Below, one piece after another: positions 54,031 to 63,924 of a stretch of 64,000 nucleotides of DNA. The notes below the pieces were generated by a model. The model made no database searches, was not told where the DNA came from, and saw only the letters and a list, made by a program, of their open reading frames with translations. The translations under genes and the position numbers were made by a program. The stretch is from Methanomethylophilus sp963631655. GTDB taxonomy: Archaea; Thermoplasmatota; Thermoplasmata; Methanomassiliicoccales; Methanomethylophilaceae. The stretch is taken from the NCBI GenBank assembly GCA_963631655.1, contig CAVGRR010000001.1, positions 29,071 through 93,070 on the forward strand, in the 5' to 3' direction. Positions within the stretch are counted from its first letter, which is position 1. Every line of letters begins with the position of its first letter.

Positions 54031-54845
54031 ACGGACTTGACCGTTGGGGGGCCGAGGACAAAAGGCTCATCGAGTTCGAGAATGTGGATGCGTGGGACGG
54101 AGAATATCATCTCATCCAATGCAAACGTGCCCTATCGCCATCACGTCTTCCGGAGATGGACTATGCTCTGAATCCCTATACAGGATGCGAGCACGGCTGC
54201 ATCTACTGCTATGCCCCAGAGGTGACCCATTCCGACATCGCCACCTGGAGGGTGGTGGGGGTCAAGACCAACATCGTCGAGAGAGTGGTGAAGGAACTGC
54301 CCGGACTTTCCGGTACCATCGGCATCGGTACCGTGACCGATCCGTATCAGGGAGCGGAGGCGAGGTTCATGCTCACAAAAGGATGCCTGGAACATCTGGT
54401 CGGAAAGGGATTCCCGGTACATCTTCACACCAAATCCGACCTTGTCCTGAGGGATATAGATCTCCTGAAAAGGTTCGAGGGACAGGTGGCGATAACACTG
54501 ACCACCTGCGATGACAGGATATCCCGTATCACCGAACCCGGCGCACCCCTTCCTGAGGCACGCGTCAGGGCCCTGAAGGAACTCACCGATGCGGGGATAA
54601 ACACCTATGCCCTGATCGCACCGGTCCTCGACCGCCTCGAAGGTCTGGAGGAGGAGTTCTGCGACATGGTCGCCGCCACCGGGGTGAAGAGGGCCGCGTT
54701 GGACCCATTGAACCTCCGTCCCCTCATGGCCAAAAGGCTGGACAGGATGGACATCGGAAGGTCCGATACAGCCCTTGAAAAGGTCCGTTCTCTTCTTATA
54801 AAAAGAGGAATAGAGGTCAGGGACGTCTTCCCGAGGACCTTCTGA
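54027..54845 (+). CDS. Radical SAM protein, SplB-like
   Basis: 272 residues. NPYTGCEHGCIYCYAPE contains the CxxxCxxC cluster motif for the [4Fe-4S]/SAM centre (near 50-57). It resembles the spore photoproduct lyase-like/Rv2578c group (TVTDPYQGAEARFMLTKGCLEHL). The reaction is unknown. Coupling with nre suggests a DNA- or nucleotide-repair role, by context only. Confidence 0.83.
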   Translation: MNGLDRWGAEDKRLIEFENVDAWDGEYHLIQCKRALSPSRLPEMDYALNPYTGCEHGCIYCYAPEVTHSDIATWRVVGVKTNIVERVVKELPGLSGTIGIGTVTDPYQGAEARFMLTKGCLEHLVGKGFPVHLHTKSDLVLRDIDLLKRFEGQVAITLTTCDDRISRITEPGAPLPEARVRALKELTDAGINTYALIAPVLDRLEGLEEEFCDMVAATGVKRAALDPLNLRPLMAKRLDRMDIGRSDTALEKVRSLLIKRGIEVRDVFPRTF

Positions 54846-54884
54846 ACCCTCTTCCGGAACGGCCCTAGATAACCAGTTGTTGAA

Positions 54885-54936
54885 ATAATTTTATATAGAA
54901 GAACAAAGTAACTGGATTCATAAAATTAGGAGATTA
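54885..54936 (+). promoter_or_regulatory. Promoter and RBS of the thermosome gene
   Basis: TATA box TTTTATATAG (about 54889-54898), then AGGAG (about 54929-54933) a few bases before ATG 54942. It is one of the few genes with both a clear TATA box and a clear RBS, as expected for an abundant protein. Confidence 0.65.
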
Positions 54937-54941
54937 ATCCT

Positions 54942-56561
54942 ATGTACGGAAACGGAAACCAGCCTATCATCGTGTTCAAAGAGGGAACTCAGAGAGCAAA
55001 AGACAAAGAAGCACAGTTCAACAACATCGACGCGGCAAAAGCCGTCGCCGAGTCCGTAAGGTCCACCCTCGGACCCAAGGGAATGGACAAGATGATGGTC
55101 AACTCCATCGGTGATGTCGTCATCACCAACGACGGTGTGACCATCCTCAAAGAGATCGATGTGCAGCACCCCGCAGCCAAGATGGTCGTCGAGGTCGCAA
55201 AGACCCAGGACACCGAATGCGGTGACGGTACCACCACCTCCGTTATCCTTGCAGGCGAACTCCTCAAACAGTCCGAGGAGCTCATCAACGCCAACGTCCA
55301 CCCCACCGTCATCACCTCCGGATACAACATGGCAGCAGCCGAGGCCGAGAAGATCCTCAACGAGATCGCCATCGACGCCACCAACAACGCCACCCTCGGA
55401 GTCATCGCAGACACCTCCCTGACCGGAAAGGCAGTCGGAGAGGAAGAGGACAAGAAATACCTGTCCGACCTCATCGTCAAATCCGCCAAGTTCGTCGCAG
55501 ACGAGAAAGGCCGTGTCGACGTCAAGAACATCAGGATCTCCAAGAAGGTCGGAGGAGTCATCAGGGACACCTACCTCGTTCAGGGAGTCGTCATCGACAA
55601 AGAGCTCGTCCACTCCAGGATGCCCAAGAAGATGGAGAAGGCAAAGATCGCTATCTTCAACTGCGGACTCGAGGTCAAGAAGACCGAGATCGACGCACAG
55701 ATCCAAATCACCGATCCTACCCGCATGAACGACTTCCTCGCAGAGGAAGAAGAGAGCATGAAGGCCATGGTCGACAAGATCAAATCCGTCGGTGCCAACG
55801 TCGTCTACACCTCCAAAGCAATGGACGAACTCATTCAGCACTACCTCTCCAAGGCAGGCATCATGGGATACAGGAGGCTCAAGGAGTCCGACATCGAGGC
55901 CATCGCCAAAGCGACCGGAGCCACCATCGTCGGAAACGTCAACGAGCTCACCGCAAAAGATCTGGGACATGCAGACCTTGTCGAGGAGAAGCTTGTCGGA
56001 GAGGACGGAATGTCCTTCATCACCGGTTGCAAGAACCCCAAGGCCGTCACCATCTTCATCCGCGGCGGAACCGAGCACGTCATCGAAGAGGTCGAGAGGG
56101 CCATCAACGATGCCGTCAGGACCGTCGGAATCACCCTTGAGGACGGAAAGGTCGTCGCCGGTGCAGGTGCACCCGAGATCGAACTCGGACTCAGGCTCGC
56201 CAAATACGCCGCATCCGTCGGCGGAAGGGAACAGCTCGCCATCGAGAAGTTCGCCAAGGCCATGGAGATCATCCCCTGGACCCTTGCCGAGAACGCAGGT
56301 CTCGACCCCATCGACGTCATCATCAAACTCAAACACGCCCACACCGGAAAGAACGGATGCTACATGGGTATCAACCTCGACACCGGAGAGGCTGAGAACA
56401 TGAAGACCGCAAAGGTCCTCGAGCCCCTCAGGGTAAAGACCCAGGCAGTCAGTTCTGCGACCGAGGTCGCCAACATGATCCTCAGGATCGACGACGTCAT
56501 CGCCGCCAGGCGCTCCAACCCCGTTCCCCCTCAGGGACAGGGCGGAATGCCTCCGATGTGA
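54942..56561 (+). CDS. thsA: Thermosome subunit (group II chaperonin)
   Basis: 539 residues. ATP-dependent protein-folding chamber. Motifs: STLGPKGMDKMMV, NDGVTILKEIDVQHPAAKM, GDGTTTSVILAGELL, and VVAGAGAPEIELGLRLA near 400; the C terminus is GGMPPM, a short GGM-type tail. Subunit letter is uncertain as other thermosome genes may exist elsewhere. Confidence 0.95.
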   Translation: MYGNGNQPIIVFKEGTQRAKDKEAQFNNIDAAKAVAESVRSTLGPKGMDKMMVNSIGDVVITNDGVTILKEIDVQHPAAKMVVEVAKTQDTECGDGTTTSVILAGELLKQSEELINANVHPTVITSGYNMAAAEAEKILNEIAIDATNNATLGVIADTSLTGKAVGEEEDKKYLSDLIVKSAKFVADEKGRVDVKNIRISKKVGGVIRDTYLVQGVVIDKELVHSRMPKKMEKAKIAIFNCGLEVKKTEIDAQIQITDPTRMNDFLAEEEESMKAMVDKIKSVGANVVYTSKAMDELIQHYLSKAGIMGYRRLKESDIEAIAKATGATIVGNVNELTAKDLGHADLVEEKLVGEDGMSFITGCKNPKAVTIFIRGGTEHVIEEVERAINDAVRTVGITLEDGKVVAGAGAPEIELGLRLAKYAASVGGREQLAIEKFAKAMEIIPWTLAENAGLDPIDVIIKLKHAHTGKNGCYMGINLDTGEAENMKTAKVLEPLRVKTQAVSSATEVANMILRIDDVIAARRSNPVPPQGQGGMPPM

Positions 56562-56581
56562 TCTGAAAAGATAAAACTCCA

Positions 56582-56597
56582 GGGGCCTCCGGGCCCC
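56582..56597 (+). terminator. Hairpin after thermosome gene
   Basis: GGGGCC-TCCG-GGCCCC, 20 bp after the stop. No T run; may protect the 3' end. Confidence 0.5.
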
Positions 56598-56623
56598 AAC
56601 TCTCCACCCTGACGGTATTTCTT

Positions 56624-56854
56624 ATGGAAGTGAAGATCCAGCTTGACGAGGACGAGGAGACGCTCGTCAATTATTATGCGAAGACCCTGGGTCTTTCAGT
56701 CGAGGACGCCTGCAAGGGCGCTGTGATGTACAGCATCCGCATGATGTTTGAGAAGAGCCGTCACGACATCAACGTCAGTTCCAACTCCTGGGACAATGAT
56801 CCCGAAGAGGCCGGGGATGATGTTGCGCTGAACCCCCAGAATCCGGTCCAGTGA
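56624..56854 (+). CDS. Unknown 76-residue acidic protein
   Basis: Starts with a strand and a helix (MEVKIQLDEDEETLVNYYAKTLGLSVEDACKGAV) that could be ribbon-helix-helix-like, but the protein is too acidic for a clear DNA-binding call. The C-terminal third is low in order. Separate gene after the thermosome. Confidence 0.55.
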   Translation: MEVKIQLDEDEETLVNYYAKTLGLSVEDACKGAVMYSIRMMFEKSRHDINVSSNSWDNDPEEAGDDVALNPQNPVQ

Positions 56855-56890
56855 CGTTTTCACATTTTGTCTTCTGCTTCTGAAAGCATT

Positions 56891-57158
56891 TCATTGAGCT
56901 TTCAGGCTGTATTCGAAATCGTCCAACCTAATGTAATCATCGACCGCATCGCAGACGTCGTCTAGAAATGCCCTATCGACCGGTTTTTTCTCTTCAAGAT
57001 CGTTGGCCAGAAATACTTCGAGGTCGCGGAAATAGTCATACGGTCTCGATATCCTCTTTTGTCAGAGGTAATTTCAGATCCATCTTATCCAGATGTTCGA
57101 TGGTAAGTTCGAGGGTTCTGTCCCTCGGGTATGCTTCTTCCATATCGATATCCCCCAT
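56891..57158 (-). pseudogene. Small frameshifted gene
   Basis: On the minus strand ATG 57158 opens MGDIDMEEAYPRDRTLELT and runs to LTKEDIETV, then stops. Moving one frame at about 57040-57060 gives YDYFRDLEVFLANDLEEK to the stop at 56891. The two parts together would be a protein of about 88 residues, acidic and helical. A single-base change or sequencing error would explain it; two separate tiny genes are less likely. Family not recognised. Confidence 0.4.
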
Positions 57159-57452
57159 TTTGATAGGGTATCTGTAGGTAATTTGTCTTTTTCAGGCTGT
57201 ATCGGGGAATTTTATCATAAGGATATTTCAATCTATTTTCAAATTATATTGTAACGAATACTAATATTCTTTGAAAACAATATTAAATTTTACAATTAAT
57301 TTATTTTAAAATTGGAATTTATTCGAGTTAATTTCTTTAATTAAGGTATCTGATACTGAATTCTTCTGGTATATGAAGATTTTCGGAGTTTTACATATAG
57401 TCTACATTGTGTCTACCTATTGAATGAAGCTACACATCATACCTAGATCTTG
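57159..57452. promoter_or_regulatory. AT-rich control region of BspA-like gene 1
   Basis: Very AT-rich. The 79 bp at 57346-57424 match 59730-59808, upstream of the second copy, at 67 of 79 bases. The block includes TAGTCTACA-type words (ATAGTCTACA, GTGTCTACC) near its end and TATATGAAG. It is probably the shared promoter/operator of the family. Confidence 0.55.
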
Positions 57453-59537
57453 ATGTCAAATGATTCGGATGATCTGAATCCGCTGAAAATATCACAAAAC
57501 GGAGATGGTAACATTCACAGTAAAATAACAACGGACTGTTCGTCGAAGTTCAGAACTGTTCTGATCATTATAGCGGTCATCGTATCCGCAATGGCGATGT
57601 TGTTCGTCCTTCACGAGGAGACCGACAGTTCCTCTGCGGGACTGATAGATGATGGGTGGTGCGGTGAGCACACCTGGTATCAGTATTACTCGAATAACAT
57701 ATTGCTCATAGAAGGGTCCGGTGCCATGTATAACTATAATAGCATCGACGACACACCCTGGCATGAATACCGCGACGATATTACAAAAATCGTCATTGGG
57801 TATGAGGTCACTTCGATCGGAGATTCGGCATTTGTGAACTTAACGAATCTGAAGGAACTGTCCATACCGATCACCCTCAATAGCGTGAAATCAGATGAAC
57901 ATCCGGTTTTTGCAGGATGTACCAATATCGAAAAGATCGACATCACGTACGGAACGGACGGGTACGGAATCAATTATGCCGCATACCCTGGTTCGAACTC
58001 ATGGTATCAGAACACACCTTGGTATCAGAGCAGGGCTGTTCTGAAAGAACTTAACTTTGTAGGCAAAATCATACACATCGGAACGGATTCCTTCCGCGAA
58101 CTGAACATCCCGTTCATTGTGCTTCCCGATACCGTCACCTCGCTCGGAAACCATTGTTTCTTCAACTGTACCAAAGTCACCGAACTGACAATTCCTGTCA
58201 GTCTCAATTCTTACGGAAATGAGGATTATCCCGCTTTCTACGGTTGTACAGCCATCCAGAAGGTCACATTTTCCCCCGGAAACGGAGTTCCGTTCGATTA
58301 TACCAATTGGTGGGGATGGGGTGTCTGCAATGCAGAACTCGCCCCCTGGAACATGACCGATTCACTGAAGACGATCATCATCCTTGACAATGTCACCTCG
58401 CTTGGAAAATTCATGTTCTATAACACCAATATCAAGGAGCTCACCATCCCGGCGAGTGCAGAGTGCGGATCCAGTAAGGCATTCTGCGAAGGCGGCTACA
58501 ACTATTCCTCTCTCGAAAAGGTGACAATCACCAAAGGCAACGGGAGGGGATGTGATTACGGTTACTACACGTATGAATACAACCCTTGGAACATAGCATC
58601 GAATCTCAAGACGCTCATTGTGGAGGAAGGTGTGAACTATCTCGGAAACTATGCATTCCGTCAATGTAAGGCAGAGACCATAACCCTTCCGAACTCGCTC
58701 GGTTCTTTGGGTGAAAATGTGTTCTGGGAAAGCAATGTGAAATACCTCACCATCCCGATCAGTCTCAATGCCGTATGGCTCGACAATTATCCTGCATTCG
58801 AATCGGTGACCGGAGTGGAAAAGGTCACATTCATTCCCGGTTCCGGATATGGATTCAACTATGCCGCCTACAAAGGAAGCAACAGCTGGTATCAGTTCAC
58901 TCCTTGGTATCAGAGCAGGACCGTGCTGAAGGAGATCGTGTTCGATGACGGGGTAAAGACCATCGGAGGGGACTCGTTCCGTGACCTGTACATCAATTCC
59001 ATAGTGATCCCCGACGGGGTTGTATGTTTGGGATCACACGCATTCTTCAACTGTTATTATCTGACCGACGTGACCATTCCGATAACCATAGACAGTGTTG
59101 CAACTGCAAAATACCCCGCATTCGAGGGTGTACCGATCAAGGTCCTGCATCTCACTGCAGGAACGGACGGTATCGGATTCGATTACTCTGAAGGATATTA
59201 TCCGCCTTGGGTTAACAACGGGGCCACATTGGCATGTAACATAACCTTTGACAGTAATATTCAGTACATCGGACAGAACACATTCTACGGATACACCTTC
59301 TCTGTGAATGGCGAAAAGGTGGAGATCTCAGCGGATTATCTGAGCGGACGCACATTCATCGGTGAGAACGGCGTGATGCAGTCTGTTTTCGGTACATCGG
59401 ATGCGATCGGTCCTGATGAAATGATAACCGGTTGCATACCTTCCGAGTGTACGGACCCGAGTTCGGTTGTGAAACAGGAAACTTTAGCTGAGTTGAATTC
59501 GATCATGGTATCTATGTCCCTAGAGAGCAGGTGTTGA
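57453..59537 (+). CDS. BspA-like leucine-rich surface protein, copy 1
   Basis: 694 residues. A short cytosolic head (MSNDSDDLNPLKISQ), then one membrane helix (TVLIIIAVIVSAMAMLFVL, about 37-55) ending in HEETDSSSAG, so the bulk is outside, either anchored or cleaved. The body is built of LRR_5/BspA-type repeats of about 23 residues (LKELSIPITLNS, FIVLPDTVTSLGNHCFFNC, LTDVTIPITIDS). A larger unit, GSNSWYQ..PWYQSR..LKE, repeats too. Such proteins mediate contact with host or microbes in gut species. ATG 57453 is used. Only this copy of the three has an unbroken head. Confidence 0.8.
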   Translation: MSNDSDDLNPLKISQNGDGNIHSKITTDCSSKFRTVLIIIAVIVSAMAMLFVLHEETDSSSAGLIDDGWCGEHTWYQYYSNNILLIEGSGAMYNYNSIDDTPWHEYRDDITKIVIGYEVTSIGDSAFVNLTNLKELSIPITLNSVKSDEHPVFAGCTNIEKIDITYGTDGYGINYAAYPGSNSWYQNTPWYQSRAVLKELNFVGKIIHIGTDSFRELNIPFIVLPDTVTSLGNHCFFNCTKVTELTIPVSLNSYGNEDYPAFYGCTAIQKVTFSPGNGVPFDYTNWWGWGVCNAELAPWNMTDSLKTIIILDNVTSLGKFMFYNTNIKELTIPASAECGSSKAFCEGGYNYSSLEKVTITKGNGRGCDYGYYTYEYNPWNIASNLKTLIVEEGVNYLGNYAFRQCKAETITLPNSLGSLGENVFWESNVKYLTIPISLNAVWLDNYPAFESVTGVEKVTFIPGSGYGFNYAAYKGSNSWYQFTPWYQSRTVLKEIVFDDGVKTIGGDSFRDLYINSIVIPDGVVCLGSHAFFNCYYLTDVTIPITIDSVATAKYPAFEGVPIKVLHLTAGTDGIGFDYSEGYYPPWVNNGATLACNITFDSNIQYIGQNTFYGYTFSVNGEKVEISADYLSGRTFIGENGVMQSVFGTSDAIGPDEMITGCIPSECTDPSSVVKQETLAELNSIMVSMSLESRC

Positions 59538-59842
59538 TGAAAGAGGAGGGTTTCCCGGGACAGAAACCCTCCTCTCAAACCGAATCAGATCTACGGGCAT
59601 AATGTCATATGTTTAAAACAATTTTGCAATATTTGTAAGTAATACTATTAATTTTTGATAATTGAAATTATCATTACATTATTTTAATCAAACATTCGGT
59701 GTATATTATCGAAGAACGATTTATCTGAAGTACGTGATACTGAATTTTTCTTGTATATGAAGATTTTCAGAGTTTTACAAATAGTCTACACATAGTCTAC
59801 ATATCGAACAAAGGCTGTGCAACTGAGTCGACGTTCAACATC
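59538..59842. promoter_or_regulatory. AT-rich region before BspA-like copy 2
   Basis: About 300 bp. Holds the second copy of the 79-bp block (59730-59808) with the tandem 11-bp words ATAGTCTACAC and ATAGTCTACAT (59781-59802). No gene is seen. Confidence 0.5.
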
Positions 59843-61945
59843 ATGCTGGTGCAGAAGGCCTGAAACAGCCGAAAAACACCTCTAAACGGAGATGGTAATA
59901 TTTACAGCAAAATAACAACGGACAGTTCTCTGAGGATCAGGGCGGTCCTGGCGATCCTGGTTGTTGCTGCTTCGGCAGTGACCGTATTGTTCGTCCTCCA
60001 CACGGAGACGGACAGTTCCTCCGCCGAGTTCACCGAGTGCGGATGGTGCGGGCCGAACGCCTGTTATTACATCTACTCGAACGGCACCCTTGAGATATGC
60101 GGATCGGGTGTCATGTATGACTACAACGGTTTCACGCACTCTCCGTGGTATGACCACCGTGATGATATCACGAAGATCGTCATCGGTGACGGGATCACCC
60201 AGCTCGGAGCATCGGCGTTCATCGGCCTGAAACATGTCACCGAGCTCACCATACCTATCACTGTAAACAGCGTGGTTTCAGATTCGTTCCCTGCCTTTGC
60301 GGGCTGTTACAAGATTGAAAAGATTCACTTCACCCTCGGAAAGGGCGGATACGGATACGACTATGCCGCATATGATGTAAGCAACTGCTATTATCAGAAC
60401 ACTCCATGGTATGAGAGCAGAAACTATCTGAAGGAGATCGACTTCGCCGACGGGGTCACCCATATCGGAAACGATGCGTTCCGTGAGCTGAACATCACCT
60501 CCGTCGAACTTCCTCAGAGTGTCACCTTGCTCGGAAGCCACTGTTTCTTCAACTGTGAGAAACTGACTGAACTGACCCTTCCGGTAAGCCTCAATTCCTA
60601 TGGTGACATAGTGTGCCCTGCATTCAAGGGCTGCTTGGCGGTCAATAAGGTCACCTTCACCCGCGGAAACGGGGTTCCGTTCGATTATTCCAGCTGGTGG
60701 GGCGGTCAGCTCTGTTCCGGCCTGGCACCTTGGAATATGAATCACAATATCACAAAGAAGATCACCATCGCTGATGACGTTGTATCTCTCGGAAAATACA
60801 CGTTCTATCAGTGCAACATCGGTGAACTCACCATTCCTGTAAATGTGAACTGCGGTGACAGCAAGGCGTTCAGCGGCACATACGATTTCCTTGAGAAGGT
60901 CACCATAACTAAAGGTACCGGAAGAGGATGTGATTATAACTCCAATACCCAGAATTACAATCCCTGGAACTGTGCTCCTCGTCTTCTCACTCTTACTGTG
61001 GAGGACGGTGTGACCCACTTCGGAGATTATGCCTTCTATCATTGCAATGCGGAGACGGTCGTTCTCCCGGATTCGCTCGTCTCCCTCGGCAAATACACCT
61101 TTGCCGGATGCACCATGAAATATCTGACCGTTCCGATCAGCCTCAATACCGTATGGCTCGATGGTTACCCCGCATTCGACGGCGTCAACGAACTCATAAA
61201 GGTGAATATCACACCCGGTTCCGGATATGGGCAGGATTACGCTGCATATAAGGGATCCAACTGCTGGTATCAGAAGACCCCCTGGTATCAGAGCAACGGT
61301 ACTGTGAGGGAGATCAACTTCGCAGAAGGCATCAGACACATCGGATCCGATGCGTTCCGCAACCTGATCATCAACACTCTGGTGATCCCTGACACTGTCG
61401 AATCCCTGGGTTGCCATACGTTCTTCCAATGTAAGTTCCTGTATTCGCTCACCATCCCTGTCTCCCTCGACAGCACCTGTTCTGCCAAGTATCCGGCATT
61501 CGAGGGGGTCTGCTATCTTGAGAAACTGAGGCTGACACCCGGAACCGACGGTGTCGGACATGATTACATCGGAGTCGTTCCGTTCTGGAATTACCCGTAC
61601 GAATGGGTTAGAACGATAACCATCGACAGCGGGATCAGGTATCTTGGGGTCAACACCTTCACAGTGTACAGTTTCGCTGATCAGGACGGCAACATTATGA
61701 AAACCAATGCTGCCAATCTGAGCGGACATACGTTCTACGGAGAAGGTGTGAAGTATATTGTGGACAACTCGTTCGGTATCGCTTCGAAAACCACTGTGAC
61801 CGGCTATGTCGCAGAGGTCGACAGTAGTGTTCCGAACTCATTTGAGAATCTGAATTCTGTGATCAGATCTGATTCCAAGTGCAATTTTGAATTGATCTTC
61901 GAATCGGATTACCAGACAGGGTCGGACGACTTTATTTTGGTATGA
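59843..61945 (+). CDS. BspA-like surface protein, copy 2 (start disrupted)
   Basis: The frame from 59864 to 61945 is open and homologous to copy 1 from NGDGNIYSKITTD onward (TM helix ILVVAASAVTVLFVL, then HTETDSSSAE and LRR_5 repeats). The only upstream in-frame ATG (59843) is followed after six codons by TGA (59861). The first usable start is GTG 59978, inside the TM helix, which would lose export. The promoter block is kept. Possibilities: nonsense allele, non-standard start, or a silent cassette used for recombination with copy 1. Confidence 0.6.
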
Positions 61946-63924
61946 TTGAAACAACATAAAACAGGGATGATATTATTTACAGCAAAATAACAACTGACAG
62001 TTCACTGAAACTCAGGGCTGCCTTGACAATTCTAGCAGTCATCGCTTCTGCAATGACGGTACTGTTCGTCCTCCACGTGGAGACGGACAGTTCTTCTGCG
62101 GAGATCGTCGATGAAGGTCAGTGCGGACCGGCCGCATACTACAAGTTCGATTCGGACAGTACCTTGGAGATATACGGTTCCGGGGAAGTATACGATTACT
62201 GTTACACAGATGCTCCGTGGAGCACCTATTCCTACAGGATCACCAAGATAATCATCGGTGATTCCATCACACATCTCGGAGAGTGGGCATTTGCAGGCTG
62301 CACACACGCCAAAGAGCTCACGATCCCCATCACCCTCAACGCGGTATCTTCTGACATGCTTCCTGCCTTTGCAGGGGATTACTGCTTTGAAAAGATCACT
62401 TTCACCTGCGGAACCGACGGATACGGATGCGATTATGCCGCCTATGAGGGAAGCAACAACTGGTACCAGAACACCCCCTGGTACCTGAGCAGGGCCTGCC
62501 TGAAGGAGATCAACTTCGTGGACGGGGTCCAAGGTATCGGAGCCGACGCTTTCCGCGAGCTGAACATCACTTCTCTTGTGCTCCCCGACACAGTGGTCAT
62601 CCTGGGATGCCACTGTTTCTACAACTGCACGGAACTCACCGACCTCACCATTCCTGTAAGCCTCAATTCCTACGGCAACACGGACTATCCTGCATTCGAG
62701 GGATGCAGAGCGATCGAAAACGTGACCATCACCCGGGGAAACGGGGTCCCGTTCGACTATTCCGTCTGGGGAACCTCCAGCCACCAGGATCTGGCAGCGT
62801 GGAACCTCAACGGTGATGTCGCGAAAAAGGTCGTCATCTCCGAGGATGTCCCGTATCTGGGAAGATATATGTTCTCCGGATGCAACATCAAGGAGCTCAT
62901 TGTTCCGATCACCGCTCTGGAAGAGGTCTCAGGCCGCCATCCGTTCACCGATCTGTATCGGTCTCTCGAAAAGATCACCATAACCAAAGGTACCTCCGGA
63001 TCGGGAGGCGATTATGACGATACGTTCGCTGATTCCTACCTCCCCTGGAACAGGACCAACTGTCTGAAGACCCTGATCATCGAAGAAGGCGTTACCCACA
63101 TCGGGGATTACATGTTCTATAGGACCCATGCGGAAAAGGTAGTGCTTCCCGATTCGCTTGTTTCTATCGGCAAATTTACCTTCTATAACCTCAGAGTGAA
63201 CGATCTGACCCTTCCCATCAGCCTCAACACGGTATGGCTCGAAAGCCGCGCCGCCTTCAGGGATGCGACCGGACTCGAAAAGATCACCTTCACTCCCGGT
63301 TCAGGATACGGATTCAACTATTCCGCCTACGAAGGAAACAACTCCTGGTATCAGCTCACCCCCTGGTACCAGTGCAGAGGAACTCTGAAGGAGATCGTGT
63401 TCGAGGACGGTATCAAGAGCATCGGGTCCGATGCGTTCCGTGAGCTGAACCTCACTTCTCTTGTGATCCCGGACAGCGTGGAATCCCTGGGCAATCACAC
63501 TTTCTTCAACTGCGGCAAGCTGACCGATCTCACCCTTCCGATCACTCTTGACTGTGTATATTCCGCCAAGTATCCTGCATTCGACGGATGCCACGGAATC
63601 ATCACTCTGAGACTCACTGCCGGAACCGACGGTGTCGGAGTAGATTATACGGACTGTGCGCCCGCATGGTGCACTCCGCTTCACAGAGTGTCTGAGATCC
63701 ACTTCGACAGCGGGATCACATACATCGGAACCAACACTTTCGAAGGATACATGTTCCTCGGATCCGACGGCGGATACATGAAGCCTACCGCTGACAATCT
63801 GAGCGGACATGTCTTTGCAGGCGAAGGGGGCATAATGCACATTGCCGACAGTCTGGACATGAACCTGGTAAAGGAAATCGATTCTGCGGTCAGTTCTGAT
63901 ATGTTCCCCGCAGGGAGGTTCTGA
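61942..63924 (+). CDS. BspA-like surface protein, copy 3 (start disrupted)
   Basis: Open from 61960 to 63924 and homologous to the other two (YSKITTDSSLKLR, TM helix LTILAVIASAMTVLFVL, HVETDSSSAE, LRR_5 repeats, several WYQ..PWY units). The ATG at 61942 overlaps the copy 2 stop (ATGA), but its frame meets TAA at codon 6 (61957). TTG 62023 or ATG 62053 lie in the TM region. No promoter block precedes it; only about 35 bp separate it from copy 2. Read by itself it would be a start-less paralogue. Confidence 0.6.

Noticed and set aside
54918..56342. 474-codon minus frame opposite the thermosome gene
   Set aside because: Antisense to a highly conserved chaperonin; low-complexity Asp/Gly/Val sequence.
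59978..60000. GTG 59978 as the true start of surface protein copy 2
   Set aside because: It lies within the membrane helix, while homology to copies 1 and 3 extends about 30 codons upstream. A protein starting there would not be exported.
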